Assembly (NCBI GenBank): GCA_030685235.1 | Contig: MU839197.1 | Location: forward strand, 62,001-126,000 | From: Copromyces sp. CBS 386.78 | Taxonomy: Eukaryota > Ascomycota > Sordariomycetes > Sordariales > Sordariaceae | DNA: 64,000 bases | Reading direction: 5' to 3' | Shown here: positions 1 to 11,580 of the stretch, one piece after another | Layout of the letters: every line of letters starts with the position of its first letter | How positions within the stretch are numbered: position 1 is the first letter of the stretch | Notes under the pieces: model-generated | The model's input: the letters and a program-made list of their open reading frames with translations, nothing else | The model's database searches: none | What the model was told of the DNA's origin: nothing | Position numbers and translations under genes: made by a program

Positions 1-609
1 AAGTCAAATGGTAATATTTCGTGGTGTTGAGAGTAAGACAGCAAGAAAGACAACAACTGTTGATTACTCGATTGAGCGCGGTCGGGTTGGGGGGGTGTTG
101 TATAGTTGGGTTAGGGGGGGTATTATGCAGTTGGGTTGGGATTTGGGGTTGTATTGTGCTGAAATATAGCTTTGATTTAGGTTGTGCGAGAAAATATCGC
201 ATGCGAAATCGCGAAGTCTTTTTTTTGGCTGAATGTTTAAAACATTTTGCGGATTAATTTTACTATACAAAACGGGGTACTTTACATGTCAGCTGTCATT
301 CAGCTGTCGGGTGGAGTTAAGTAAGTGCGGTTCGCGAGGACATTAGGGGCGGTGCGGGAAGTTAAGCTAGACGTGTCAGCTGGCGGGAGTGGACGAGCAT
401 TAGGATGGTCTTCACGCCTTTGTGTGACTTCGACATTTCAAAGAAGAGACATCACGAGGCACAGAACATTAACTTCATGGAATTTTTTGAATTTCTTTTC
501 CCTTTTATTCTTCTGTTTTTGCTATTTGACGGAGCGGCCACTACCTAATTACCTGCTGAGCCCCGTTGCTTTCAACCTTCCACATCCTTCCTGATCTTGC
601 CCCTTCGGT
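1..609. other. intergenic, no gene seen
   Basis: Only short overlapping frames with no recognisable domain occur here. It lies downstream of the first minus-strand gene and contains G-rich stretches near 85-125 and T-rich stretches near 480-530, the latter possibly part of a 3' flank. I see no RNA gene or repeat. Confidence 0.6.
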
Positions 610-2733
610 CTACCACACTGGGAGATTTCCACTTTTCTTGCCAGAGAAGTTGGCAAATGTGTGAAAATCTCCCATCACCCTGGTTTCTTTTGCCGCCATC
701 TTGAACTTTCGGCGAAGCTCTGTCAGTTTCGCAATGACGACCTTGCGAATCTCCCCTTTCTCTGTGTTCCATTCCGATCCCCAATGGATATCAGGTGCCA
801 ATCCAGAAGCTCGCGGTTGTGGTCCATTGAACAAAGCCTCAACAAACTTCAACCGCATGATCTTCTCGTTGGTTCCCACGCTAAGAGGCATCCCTCCTGG
901 AACGAGACCCCCGTAATTGGCGGGCTGGTTGACGAAAGTAGCCAGGTCAATGTAACGACGGTTTTCCCAGGAGACCGAGTCGAAGATGCATCTTAAAACG
1001 TTAATTCCGTCCTTGTTGACCGCGTTGAACTTGTCGGCAGGCCAGGCTGCCAAAAGAGAGCACAGCATGCCGTCCGGACTCTCATCAACGCCGAACCGCT
1101 CAAACTCACCCAAAGGATCCAGCCCGTAGACTGCTGTTTCGTCGAGGAGGTCCCAATTGCTGGCATATAGTCTCATTGCACAGTGTATGGCGGTCTCCCC
1201 ATTGCCATTGGTCTTGGTGATGTCTGCACCAACGTCGATGAGGGAACGTAGCATATCAGACGAGCTGGCATTACACAGAGCTAGGAGCGTGACGGGTGTC
1301 TCTTGGATACTGGGTAGGAAGCTGTTGACGTCGACCCCATAGTGTTTGACAAGGACCCGCACGAGCTCCTGTCGCGAGGGCAAGTCCATATCGCTCTCGT
1401 TCTTGAATAGACCACTGCTGGGGGATGCCCGGTAGCTCCTGTCAAGTGAAAGAGATTGCCGGCTGTGGCTTGTACCGGCCAGGTTGGCAACTGAAATATT
1501 CTCAAAGCCAGGGCCATGCAACGCTGCTGGGGTCAGCGCGGCGTGTAGGAGGTAGGCGAGTTTCTCCGTGTTGAAATTCTCGTAGGCTCGTAGGTGTAGA
1601 AGATCGACAGCCACGGCACATCTGCCTTCTGCCACGGAACGGACAATGAGATCATAGTCGATATCATTTTGAGCATCGAGTCTTGCGCCCATATGTACCA
1701 GTTTCCGAATGACTGCGCGCGGGTGTTTCAACACGGCATGAGCGGCGTAGTGGAGCGGGCACCGGCCGTCACAGTCAGTCGCATTGACAGAAATCCCGCT
1801 TTCCCCCGCGAGAAACTCCACCAGATCGGTACGCCCGAGACTCGCAGCGATATGCAAAGCCGTCACCTGTGGAGTACCCGGGTCCTCGTCTTCAGATTGC
1901 CATTCGGGGTCTTCGGGGGGCTCTTCCCCTTCCACTTCCTGGAACCATTCATTCAAGACGTCTTGAGGTATTTCATGCCAGTCTGCTTGAGGCATTCCGT
2001 CCTCGGCTGGATCCTGTTGAGACAACTCGGCGTCTGAACCGCCTGCATCATCTTCCATTTTGTCTGTAATATAGAAGAGAGAAGCATGATGGCACAAGAA
2101 CAGCTTGATCATATCCCGGTGTCCGTAACACACAGCCGTGTGCATTGGAAAGAATTCGGCTGGACAGGATTCCAACGAGTGGGAACAGGCTTCACCATAA
2201 CCCGACATTGAGCAAAGCCCAAATGACCGTTCGTAGAAGCCTGCTCCAGCCTCAATCAATAATTCAGCTGCGGCCAACTGGTTTGAAAGCGCAGCAAAAT
2301 GGAGGGCTGTACCCCACAGGATCTTTTCCTGATTCTCGGAAAACTCGACATGCCTCAAAAAACTTGACGGGTCGGTCTGGCGCAATCCGTAACTGAACGA
2401 GTTCAATTCCCGCTCGATGAGAGTCCTATGCTGGCCAGGACGGAAGCTGAATTGTGAGACTTGATTCACAGGTGCTCCATGTTGAATCGCCAGCTCCATA
2501 CACTCGAGGTTGCCAGTCAGAGCTCCCCAAGCTAGGACGGTTGGGTTGGTAGATTTTGCATCCAGTGTGTATAGCAAGTAGGTGGCGACTGGATTTAGCG
2601 CACGGCAAGTACGGGCCAATGACGCGAATGTCGTGTAATCATCGCCGAGGTAGTCAGCAATCATGAACAGTAGTTCATTAGGAAGAGCAGGAAGTGATGT
2701 AAATGCTGGCTGAGACTGCTGCGGAGAGTCCAT
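610..2733 (-). CDS. F-box and ankyrin-repeat protein
   Basis: A 707-residue uninterrupted frame starting at ATG 2731-2733. Residues about 14-55 look like an F-box (LPALPNELLFMIADYL, then a leucine/arginine-rich helix), the motif that binds Skp1 in SCF ubiquitin ligases. Ankyrin-type units follow: GALTGNLECMELAIQHGA (70-87), GTALHFAALSNQLAAAELLIEAGA (141-164), MHTAVCYGHRDMIKLFL (197-213), TALHIAASLGRTDLVEFL (291-308) with a second unit behind it, and more degenerate units toward the C terminus (LRSLIDVGADI, ETAIHCAM). An acidic insert at about 225-288 separates the ankyrin units. Family knowledge suggests a substrate-recognition subunit; the substrate is unknown. The gene at 6412-8115 has the same plan and is probably a paralogue. 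No intron is needed to explain the frame. Confidence 0.85.
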   Translation of the reverse strand: MDSPQQSQPAFTSLPALPNELLFMIADYLGDDYTTFASLARTCRALNPVATYLLYTLDAKSTNPTVLAWGALTGNLECMELAIQHGAPVNQVSQFSFRPGQHRTLIERELNSFSYGLRQTDPSSFLRHVEFSENQEKILWGTALHFAALSNQLAAAELLIEAGAGFYERSFGLCSMSGYGEACSHSLESCPAEFFPMHTAVCYGHRDMIKLFLCHHASLFYITDKMEDDAGGSDAELSQQDPAEDGMPQADWHEIPQDVLNEWFQEVEGEEPPEDPEWQSEDEDPGTPQVTALHIAASLGRTDLVEFLAGESGISVNATDCDGRCPLHYAAHAVLKHPRAVIRKLVHMGARLDAQNDIDYDLIVRSVAEGRCAVAVDLLHLRAYENFNTEKLAYLLHAALTPAALHGPGFENISVANLAGTSHSRQSLSLDRSYRASPSSGLFKNESDMDLPSRQELVRVLVKHYGVDVNSFLPSIQETPVTLLALCNASSSDMLRSLIDVGADITKTNGNGETAIHCAMRLYASNWDLLDETAVYGLDPLGEFERFGVDESPDGMLCSLLAAWPADKFNAVNKDGINVLRCIFDSVSWENRRYIDLATFVNQPANYGGLVPGGMPLSVGTNEKIMRLKFVEALFNGPQPRASGLAPDIHWGSEWNTEKGEIRKVVIAKLTELRRKFKMAAKETRVMGDFHTFANFSGKKSGNLPVW

Positions 2734-3505
2734 GTCGAAAAGAAGGCTGTCGAATTGTTTGATGCTTGGCTGTTATATAGAGTGTCTGCTTCTCAATGTG
2801 TGAGTTGATGATAATCAGTAAATACGTGTATGGGTGGACATACCTGCTGCTTTATGATAGCCGCAAAGTCAAGAAAGTGGTTTTGTTGGATAACAACAAG
2901 AGTGTTGCTGCTTGCGGAAGCCAAAGGTTGGTAGATAGAAAGTTGCAGTTGCTGAGGATTGGGTTGAGGAGTGGAAGAGGAGAGGGAAGAAGATATCGGG
3001 CGTGGGAGCCAAGACTTTATACCCCAGCGGTAGAGAAGCAGTGCGGCGCAGGGACAGAAATGTCTACTTCACCTGCACGCTAGCATGTCACCTTCACCGG
3101 GCTGCTTGGCTTCAACTTTTGAGGAGGTTGCCCACATGAGTGGACCCTTGACGAAGTGAAGGGCTGTTCTGTTCGGACCAGGAACGGCTCCCGCCCACTA
3201 TGTTCCATTCATCGTCGATGCAAAAGTCCCAAAGTTAGGCCGTTAGCGGATCCTGCGGGACACTGAATCAAATCCTTGGGCAGATGTCCTGACCTTTGTC
3301 CCACGAGACGATTGGGACTCCCCACACAAACACCAGTGACGGGTCTTGATGACCGGATGGGAGCGGGTGAATCGTACCTTGGGAGTTGGAAAGACCGTTC
3401 ACCAGTCACCGATACAAGACGGCAAGCATGGAAGTAGAGACTAAACCTTAGAGGAAGTGAAGTGAATCAAAGAAATTCATTAGAATCAGTGCAATCAAGT
3501 GGAAA
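2734..3505. other. intergenic, promoter side of the F-box gene
   Basis: The segment just upstream of the 610-2733 gene contains a TATATA-like run near 2774-2780. No open frame here has a recognisable domain. The 8-bp target duplication of the following MITE closes the segment. Confidence 0.5.
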
Positions 3506-3513
3506 CCTGGGAC

Positions 3514-3954
3514 CAGTGATGCCCATAATTCAAGTCAAATCGGGGGAAAATTTTTCAAGTGTAATTCAATCGTAACCTCATCTTATCTTGATATTCTCGT
3601 TTCGTCATATAGGTAGGTTATTGCTCATCGACATGCTGTTGCCCTGGTTTTTGGTGCAGAATCTAGTGATTCTAATGCATGTAACAACTGCTTGCCTGCT
3701 TGGATAACGTGCGTTCGGGCCTCAGATCGGTGCGTACATTCGTATGTTAACTCGTGATGGGGGTCGTTGGTATTAGGGGTTGTCTGGAACTTCAGGTTTA
3801 CTCTCTGGCGGCCCGGAAAAAAAATGCCCCGAAGTAATACAAGATATCAATACAGTGCAATATAAGGATTCTTGAAGTCAATTTACGAAAATTTTACGTA
3901 AGATAACTCAATTTCAGACGCATCTTGAATTGACTTGAATTATGGGCATCACTG
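3514..3954. mobile_element. hAT-type MITE, 441 bp
   Basis: The left end reads CAGTGATGCCCATAATTC and the right end is its reverse complement, giving terminal inverted repeats of about 25 bp. The element is flanked on both sides by the identical 8-bp sequence CCTGGGAC (3506-3513 and 3955-3962), a perfect target-site duplication. An 8-bp duplication with TIRs beginning CAGNG is the signature of the hAT superfamily. The interior has no coding frame, so it is non-autonomous and would need a transposase supplied elsewhere. It still contains many CA and TG dinucleotides and so is not visibly RIP-mutated. Confidence 0.9.
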
Positions 3955-3962
3955 CCTGGGAC

Positions 3963-6411
3963 TTGCGGCTACCATGGACTGAGGTCCACCGTGAAATAGA
4001 TAGAAATCGAGTGAATGGCACCAGCAAAGCAATGACAGCCAGCCAGACAAGATTGTGGAATCATCGGAAGGTAATGAACACGGGAAGAAACTCTTCAAAC
4101 GGTCGTCGTCTTTGTTGTTCGTGGAAGTCCGGACTGTGCCGTGGGTGTTGATGAACCTTCTCGTCGGCAGACAGACCTTTCCTGGTCTAACAAGAATGCG
4201 TCGAAAATGATGAGTCAAGACACTGAGGAAATCGAGGGGTAGAAGTTTGGCAAAAGACCGCAAGATTGGTGTGAAATAGAAGAGACTTGGGAGAGTCAAC
4301 TGGCTATGCAGTGGGGTCCCGCTCTACAGAAATTGATCCGAACCTGGCAGTACAGCTGGTCGCTCTTGCAGCGGACATGTTCCAACTCCAAGGGCAGGAA
4401 CGAAGCACCCTCCCATCCGGAACCTGCGGGGCCATGCATTGCCCATTGTACCTCGGCTATGCCTGCATCCCGGGTTATTGATCATAAAAATTGATCATGA
4501 TGGAAAAAGAAGCACAAATGAAAAGTGAAATCAGAAAGTTGATCTAGTAAAGGGGGGTGTGACCATCACAGAGTAGTGTAAAGGGGTAAATGTCTGCCAT
4601 CCCGTCAGATTTGCTGGATAATAATCATGGAAAAGGGGATTTCATACCTCAGCTACTACCCAGATGCTCCTTCCATGGATCTCGTGGTGGAGAAGCGAAG
4701 AAGTCAGCTTGGAAAATCTTCGGGTCGCGTTGACCCTGTAAATTGTATAACTGTACCAGACGCCAGGGCTGTTTCTGACCGTGAAAAAAGGCATAAGCGA
4801 CCACAGACCGACCCCTATCATTGCACCCATCACATAAAGGAAGCGAGGGGTTATTGGAGAACTTGGTTGACACTATTGCTACAATACGCTGATCTAGCAA
4901 GATATGAGCAAAGAAACCGAAGGTAATGTACAGCTTTAGAGCGACCTGAGATATAATTACAAAGATGTCTTGTTACTGTTCGAAATTGATGGCGCCGATA
5001 CTACGGACTATTTAGTATTCAACCACCCAAAAGCCCATCAAGGACCCAAACCCGAAGCGGATGTATGAGTGTGAAAAGGCCGACGTCAGCTTCTATCGTG
5101 TATTTCTTTTTATCTCTGACATAACCCACACATGTGCCTTGACAAATAACTGTCCTGCAAAGATGTACCGACGTTTCGCGCTGTAGTCTCGGCCTCCAGA
5201 TCGAAATTTTGCTCCAAGAATAGAGTTTGTTGGCGTGAGGGTCGTGAGGCTTGAGTGCGGTTGTGGAATGTACCAGAAAGTGAGATCAGTCTGAGTCAGG
5301 GGGAAGAAAAGACCTGGGTGGGGAAAGTAGAGGGCACAGAAGAGTGAGCAAGCGAAAAAAAGAGACGGCAGAAAACGCGGTTGAGTGTGTGGTCGTAACG
5401 GAATACCGAAACAAACACCATGGCAGCCTGAAATACCAGGAGAGAGTGTCGATGGGACGAAGGAAACCCAAGGCACGGACCGCTAACAAGAGTATTCTGA
5501 CCCAAGACACATCGGTCTCAGCATTACCCAAGTCCCCCAGTTCCCGGGACTGAGGTGAACCTGAGGCATTCTTAAAAGATTACGGCCAGTGGCACCCGAC
5601 GTCTTCGGTCAATCTTTCTGTCACATGAGCCGGGAAGACTTGCGTTCCGCTTCAAGGAGGACGGGAGTGGTACTCAAAGCTGTTCGTGGTCATCTTGAAC
5701 GGACATAGTTGTCGCTCAGTCAGACCGCACAGTTTGACTTGGGCCAACCCTCAAAACATCGTCAAGCTTCCAGTGGAAAACAAAGTGTATGACTGTATCT
5801 ATCCGACACAAATTCCAGCAAACCAAGCGATCAAGCAGACAACTTTCCTTGCCATCAGGTGGTCAATCGGAGAAAATGACAGTGACGGAGATGAGGAGTA
5901 CCGTCCTGGAATGAGAAGCATCACTCATCAATATCTACGGCTGTCGCTTCCTGTCCACGTCATTCGCACGCCGATTCCGAACCATGGAAGTGAGTACATC
6001 CTGTTGTCGCTCCCGCACCCAAGGTCACTCAACCACAAAAATAGGGAGGAGCGAAGCATCTCCCACTTGGATCTACCGGCAGTCGTGTTCTAATACCGAT
6101 CGGTCGCTCTTTTGAAAAATACGTTTGCAGAGAGGAAGTTCAAATTGCCAACAGGCAGCAAGGAACACCAATAACTACCTCTACCATGGAGATGGAGGTC
6201 GCAAAATGATGTGAAGATTAATGTACGTAAAAAGGCACAGCAAAATATTCAGGAGGTGACTCTACTTCGCTTTGCAGGGAACTACATCTGGAATTGAAGA
6301 GCAGATTTCCCGAACTTCCAGAGATATTGGATGTTTTTTTGAACACATCTGACACTCCCATCCCGTCCCTTGACTTCAACTACGAACAACCCGATCTTCA
6401 CAAATAGCACT
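3963..6411. other. long intergenic stretch without a supported gene
   Basis: Several frames of 60-135 codons overlap on both strands, but none shows a domain, a consistent splice structure or a family motif. The longest (5686-6093 plus; 5093-5476 minus) look like chance frames. No RNA gene or further repeat was recognised. It separates the two F-box/ankyrin genes. Confidence 0.5.
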
Positions 6412-8115
6412 TCACGGGCAATCAAAATCAAAACCCAACACGTGGCTATAGACAAGGTACCGATCAAGATTCTTCCACAAAGCTCTATTGTTCTCCGATC
6501 CCTCGAGAGGCTCCCACCCCCAGAACTCGATCTTACCCCACCTCGGGAACCGGATCTTCAGAATCTCGCAAAGCGTTAGCTCATTCTCTTCCCACGTGTA
6601 CTTATTATACAGTCTGATGTTCGCCCATTTGTAAGCTTGAATAAGCGCATGAATCACCGGCTGGCGAATGACCGAGCCCGAGCCTAAAGAACCCGCCTCC
6701 ACAACCTCGCGGATGCCCTTGTTCGGAGGTGTCTTCGGGGCTTTAGTCTTTCGGGCGTTGGTGACCCGCTCAACCCATAGATAGCGCACGAGAGGATTGT
6801 GGCCTTCTCTGTTTCGAAGGTCAAGCCGAGCGCCTAGGTCGACAAGCAGCTGGATCAGATATTCTGCTCTTGGGCAGTTGCCACCAATCAGGTACTCTAA
6901 GGGCGTCTCGTCGTTGGTGGAATCGTCGAAAAGAGGCGCGTTGAGCTTCAGGCCATAGTCCTGGACTAGCATGCGGATAATCGGCTTGACATGCTTGACA
7001 GCGCTCTCCTCCCAACCAGCTTCAAATGCCACTGCGTCGGCAAAGATTAGGGCAGCATCCGATCGAATGACGCGGCTGACCTCAGGGTTTGAGGCGTGAA
7101 GGCCAGCTTCAAGAAGAGCCAAAGCGTTGTCATACATGCCACTGCGAATACAACAGTGGATCCAATCCTGCGAGTAAGTGTCCCACGACTCCATGGCGCC
7201 TAATTCTGCCAGCTTTGCGATGACTGCGGCATTTTGTGGTGTGGAGGAGGCTACCAGTAAAGGGGTTGCATCTCCATATTCCATTCCATCAATGTCGATA
7301 TCGGGACATTGTGCAATGAAGTCGATCATGGGCAGATAATCAGGGCCTTTTCGGACGAGAATGTGAAGAAAGTCGTTGTGCCGATAAGTGGAATTCGCCC
7401 TTCCAGCAGCCTCTATTGCATAACGGTGACTGCCGTGAAGATAGACGCTAGCTCCGTGTTCGAGAAAAAGGTTGGCGACTTCAAGACTTTTGTGGCAGAC
7501 TGCCGTATGTAGAGGTAGGGTAAAATACTCTTGATGGTGTTTGACTAACTCTTCCTCTCCCTCTGAGTCTTCGTCTGAGTCTTCGTCTGAGCCTGAGGAG
7601 TCTTTGCGTGGCCAGTGCCAAGTCTCATCTACCCAGTGGCACGAGCACATGTTGAGTGCCCAATTGTCAAGCCTAGGTCTAGTGTCGTGAAGAGTTGCAC
7701 CTTTTTGAAGGAGGTATTCAGCCGCTTCAAAGTTGTTGGTCATGGCGGCGAAGTGAAGTGGCGAACCATTCGCGTCGTTACTCGCTGCTTTAGCCAACGA
7801 CCATTCATCGGCGCGGTTATCACAACGTTCAGGTATGTGAAAACAAGCCAACCAGTCGGGGGCGTTGACATCTGCGCCAGCCTCCACGGCCTTCTTGATA
7901 ACCTTCATTTGCCTTGTGACCACGCCCCAGGTAATTGGGCCTGGCTTTGTTGACGTAGGGACATTGTCCTTCCAAATACGGGGGTCGGCCCTCCAGTAGG
8001 CCGCCCAGCAAGTTTGAGCGAAGTTGTTGGCGTCACGGGTGGGGAGATATTCAACAATGTTGTCGACCGTTTCGACAGGGAAAATACCCAAGAGAGACTT
8101 CATGGTGGTGGCCAT
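6412..8115 (-). CDS. F-box-like ankyrin-repeat protein
   Basis: A 567-residue intronless frame from ATG 8113-8115. Residues 8-45 (LLGIFPVETVDNIVEYLPTR followed by an aromatic-rich helix) resemble an F-box. Ankyrin-like units follow at about 61-84 (ITWGVVTRQMKVIKKAVEAGADVN), 117-141 (SPLHFAAMTNNFEAAEYLLQKGA), 200-224 (LPLHTAVCHKSLEVANLFLEHGA) and, more degenerate, beyond residue 260. A Ser/Asp/Glu-rich tract at 173-189 is encoded by a short 12-bp repeat near 7560-7600 and sits where the 610-2733 protein also has an acidic insert. The shared order F-box, ankyrin pair, acidic insert, ankyrins supports paralogy. The likely role is protein-protein recognition in an SCF complex, inferred only from the family. 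Confidence 0.8.
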   Translation of the reverse strand: MATTMKSLLGIFPVETVDNIVEYLPTRDANNFAQTCWAAYWRADPRIWKDNVPTSTKPGPITWGVVTRQMKVIKKAVEAGADVNAPDWLACFHIPERCDNRADEWSLAKAASNDANGSPLHFAAMTNNFEAAEYLLQKGATLHDTRPRLDNWALNMCSCHWVDETWHWPRKDSSGSDEDSDEDSEGEEELVKHHQEYFTLPLHTAVCHKSLEVANLFLEHGASVYLHGSHRYAIEAAGRANSTYRHNDFLHILVRKGPDYLPMIDFIAQCPDIDIDGMEYGDATPLLVASSTPQNAAVIAKLAELGAMESWDTYSQDWIHCCIRSGMYDNALALLEAGLHASNPEVSRVIRSDAALIFADAVAFEAGWEESAVKHVKPIIRMLVQDYGLKLNAPLFDDSTNDETPLEYLIGGNCPRAEYLIQLLVDLGARLDLRNREGHNPLVRYLWVERVTNARKTKAPKTPPNKGIREVVEAGSLGSGSVIRQPVIHALIQAYKWANIRLYNKYTWEENELTLCEILKIRFPRWGKIEFWGWEPLEGSENNRALWKNLDRYLVYSHVLGFDFDCP

Positions 8116-9252
8116 TGGGGGTTGATAAATTTGCTCAAGCCTAATGCCGTACGACTGGCGTCTTGGTCAGTATAAAGTGTCAATGCAGTGGCAGCCAGTT
8201 TCCATACGAATATGCCTCGGTCACGATTCAGCAAGACTCAAGGTTGTGCTTGAACACTTCTTGATAGACGCTGGCGAGTTGCCATGTAGCAGCTTATCTG
8301 CGAGGGTGATATCGAGGCCCTGAAGTGGACACGGATACATCCGGTGTTGTGGTTTGTGATGATATTTGTTGCAAGTCGCCGAGTGGTTGGACACAGGAGA
8401 TTCCCTTTCGGTCCAGGGTGCGATTATTGTGGAGTTGATGTAAAAGAGGGATGAAGAAGAAGTAGAAAGAAAGGAATATCAAGTCGAAGAGAACTGAAGT
8501 CCAGTACAAATAGATGGCAGGCGGGCTACTGTGTCATCTCATGGAAGGTACCTCATAGGCAGGATGAGGAAGAAGGAATGGAATGGCGGGTCAGGCTAGG
8601 TCTGGATTACTCCCGGATGGAAAATCAGGGTGGAGTGCTCCTTCCAAATGTAGAAGGCTTGCCTCATCAAGAGACGAACCAAGTTGACTCACGATAGCTG
8701 TATGTTCCGCCTCTCAGCATATCGTTCAGGCGAAGTTGCGCAGTGAGGAGGACGGGAACCAAGGTGGTGATTTTGGTGGATTGACTGATTTGGTGGAGGA
8801 GGAGGAAGAGGGAGAGGACACGGGCAGTCCAGTGCCCTAAAGATGAAAACTGTGGTGGGGTACAACCTACCTACGGTAGAGTGGAGACAATAGTCCACCG
8901 TACTTGCCCGTCTTTCGCATGCGGGCGAACTCCCACGTCAATCCGTACTTGCCGTTTTTCGTCATGGTCGGTGGAACACGAAGAGTCGACCTGGGCTGGG
9001 GGTAACAGGCCTGATCCGTTCAATATATCTTCTCCCGTTTCTCACATTGGGGAGTCTGCCTTCCTCGGGCCGGCCAAACGTCACCCCGACCTTAACTTGA
9101 TGATAATGATGTAGAGCAGATCAAGATAAGTGCGTTTTTCCCTGACAACAACTTGACAACAAGGTGGTTGAGCAAAGAATTGCCGTTCGCCAGCCGGAAT
9201 ATGTTGGCGATGGGCGCGTGCCCACATCACCACCCGCTCGCAGCCCCAAAGA
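8116..9252. other. intergenic, no gene seen
   Basis: This is the upstream region of the 6412-8115 gene (a TATAAAG motif lies near 8171) and the downstream region of the FAD oxidoreductase. The 11-bp motif CCGTACTTGCC occurs twice (about 8898 and 8944). Open frames are short and without domains. Confidence 0.5.
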
Positions 9253-11118
9253 TCACTTCCCACCATGACCATTCGCAAGACCGTTCGCACCACCATTCAT
9301 CTCCCGCGCCCTGTCCTCCCTCCACATCTCTCTCTCCGTCTCCAACACACCCGGCCCCTTGTAAACGCTCCCATAAATCCCTGTCGCCCACTCATGTCCT
9401 TCCCCCATCCTATCCTCCTTCTTCACCCTCCTCCTATACCACCGTCCATACACCAGCAAGTAATACAACCTAAAGCTCAACAGGGCAAACCGGTCCCTTT
9501 CCAAATCCTCAGGGTACTGCCCCCCCAGATCCACCGCGGCCGCGATCCCGCTCATGACCGCCACTTCATGCGCATTAATCATCGTCCACGAACTCGCAAA
9601 CCGCGTGTGTCTCCTGCCCTGCAGCAGCCACATCCAAGGTACCACAAACACGTAATGCGTCCACGAGTGACACAGCTGATGCCACCAGTCCTTGCGAATA
9701 ATCTTTGTCTCGTCGATCTCGTTATCCGTCCAGCGGTGCCCGTCGCGCTGCTTGTTGAGGTATATGGTCTGGAACACGTGGTTGTCGAAGTCGACCTCGG
9801 GCGGGAACTGAGCCTGGTAGTTGGTGCAGTCGAAGCACATCTCGAGCTTGGTCAGGTCGGCGTCGTACGGCTTGATGTAGTACATGGGGCGGAAGTTGGT
9901 GCGGGCGAACTCGACGCGCGAGGAATGGTCGACGCCCGAGAGGGAGGTGACGGCTTGTGAGGCGTTGAAGAAGTTCTCGTAGTGCTTGCGCATGTAGGAG
10001 GAGTCCGTGTGGGTGATGGTGATGTCGTCGGAGAACTTGGCGGAGCCTAGGACATGGCGTTCGCGGAGGGAGGCGGTTCGGCCGAGGAGCCGTTTGGCTG
10101 TGTCGGCACTGGGAGGGATCGTATTAGACGTTGTCGGGAACGGGAAAGGTAAGAACAGGACTTACAGGCAACAGATGACAATCTCGTCATAGTGTTCGGT
10201 TGTCTCTTCGGTGTTGGCATCAGCGTTCATGACTGGATCCTCAGCTGCCCACGCGCTTGTTGGGTTATGGTTGTCCGGCATTGGAGATCGCTTGATAGTC
10301 TTGACCACCACTCCATCCTTGTCGCGACTGAGTATCTGGGTTACCTCGGTGGACAGCCGAATGTCGACCCCTCTCTTCACAAGATCTTTGCGCCAATCCT
10401 CGTAGAAATTGCTAAGGTTTGGAAAGACGATCATTGGCGGCATGTTGCTGGCGATACTCTCCTTATCCGCCGGATACCACATTCCATATGTCGGGCTAGT
10501 ACAAAGTCGCTCAAGAATGATGGTGGGCACGTCAGGTGTGTAGTTCCCTGTGCCCAGGAACAGCGCAACCATGGGCAGGGCAACGGTGTTGGCGAACTCG
10601 TAGCTGAACCAGAAGAGCTTCATCAGGTATTTGATGGGGAGCAACGCGAATATCAGCTCGAACCATCGAACGAAGAAGAGCATCCAGTAGAAGCGCTTGA
10701 CCTCGCTTTGGTGCCGTTCCAGGAGCTTGGTCGGATAGACGTTGGTCCAGAATCGATGGTCCTTGCCGAAAGAGACTTGAAGCTTGACGGGGTTGGCGGC
10801 ATAGCCTTGACGGGCGAACATGGTCATCGTATGGTGGAAGATATAGGAGCCGCCCTGAACGCCTTGGTTTAGCCATGACGTTCCGTGCTTCTTCTTGTCA
10901 ATAGGGATGGAGAAGGCTTGGCCGCCGCAGTAGTTGGCGGCTTCGATGACGGTTACGTCGAACTTCTCGCGGTGGTTTGAAAGATGGTGAGCGCATGACA
11001 TGCCTGTTCAATCCATGTCAGTGTCTAGAGCCGAGAATTGCTGCGGTATCAAGGAGTATCTACCGGCAGCACCCGCGCCCACGATAAGCACCCTCTTCTT
11101 CCTATCTTCCCCCGCCAT
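9253..11118 (-). CDS. FAD/NAD(P)-binding amine-oxidase-like oxidoreductase
   Basis: I model three exons: 11064-11118, 10166-11003 and 9253-10108, with introns of 60 nt (11004-11063) and 57 nt (10109-10165) that have GT/AG ends and restore one 582-residue frame. The first exon is needed: it supplies KRVLIVGAGAAG, the dinucleotide-binding GxGxxG at residues 14-19, which runs on through the splice into MSCAHHL and then VTVIEAANYCGGQAF, the usual acidic end of the second beta strand and the FAD contact of flavin amine oxidases. Two hydrophobic stretches in the middle (RWFELIFALLP; ANTVALPMVALFLG) and a late one (HYVFVVPWMWLL) suggest membrane association. The C terminus is Gly/Asn-rich. The family covers amine oxidases and desaturase-like flavoenzymes; the substrate cannot be told from sequence. 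Confidence 0.85.
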
Positions 11119-11575
11119 ATTGGTTGGAAGCAATGGCTGTCGTTCTGAGGAATTCCAAAGTGGCATCAAATGTGTCGAAAAATGTTAGGTATCAACTTGG
11201 AACTGGCGCTAGAAAGCTGCGCGCGCACGGCAGAGAAAAGTTCAAGTCATTGCGAGTTAGTCCATCAATGTTGATATAAACAAATATCATGACGGGAGGG
11301 TGGAAAACAAGCTGCGCTGAGCAAGCAAATGTAATGCGTCATGATGTCTCTCGCTGGCTTGCATTTGCAGTTGCGATTGGCTTTGTCAATGTGATCAAAG
11401 CCATTTTCCACGCGGTCGGATATCGATCGTAGTTGGTGTCGATCTCCACAAAGATCGCTTCTTCGTTGCGTTTGCTTTTGGGCGCGATACAGTCGCTTAC
11501 AGTGATCTTGGGTGATGCCGAAAGGGTTGGAGGTCGTAATAAGTTTGGCGGGGGTGCCTCTGGTTGTTTGCGGGG
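11119..11575. other. intergenic, upstream of the oxidoreductase
   Basis: This is the promoter side of the minus-strand oxidoreductase. No coding or RNA gene is apparent. It ends at the 5-bp target duplication GAACG of the LTR element. Confidence 0.5.
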
Positions 11576-11580
11576 GAACG

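Noticed and set aside
5686..6093. 135-codon plus frame between the F-box genes
   Set aside because: Composition typical of a chance frame; no recognisable family or conserved motif.
9265..9960. 231-codon plus-strand Pro/His-rich frame
   Set aside because: Antisense shadow of the third exon of the FAD oxidoreductase.
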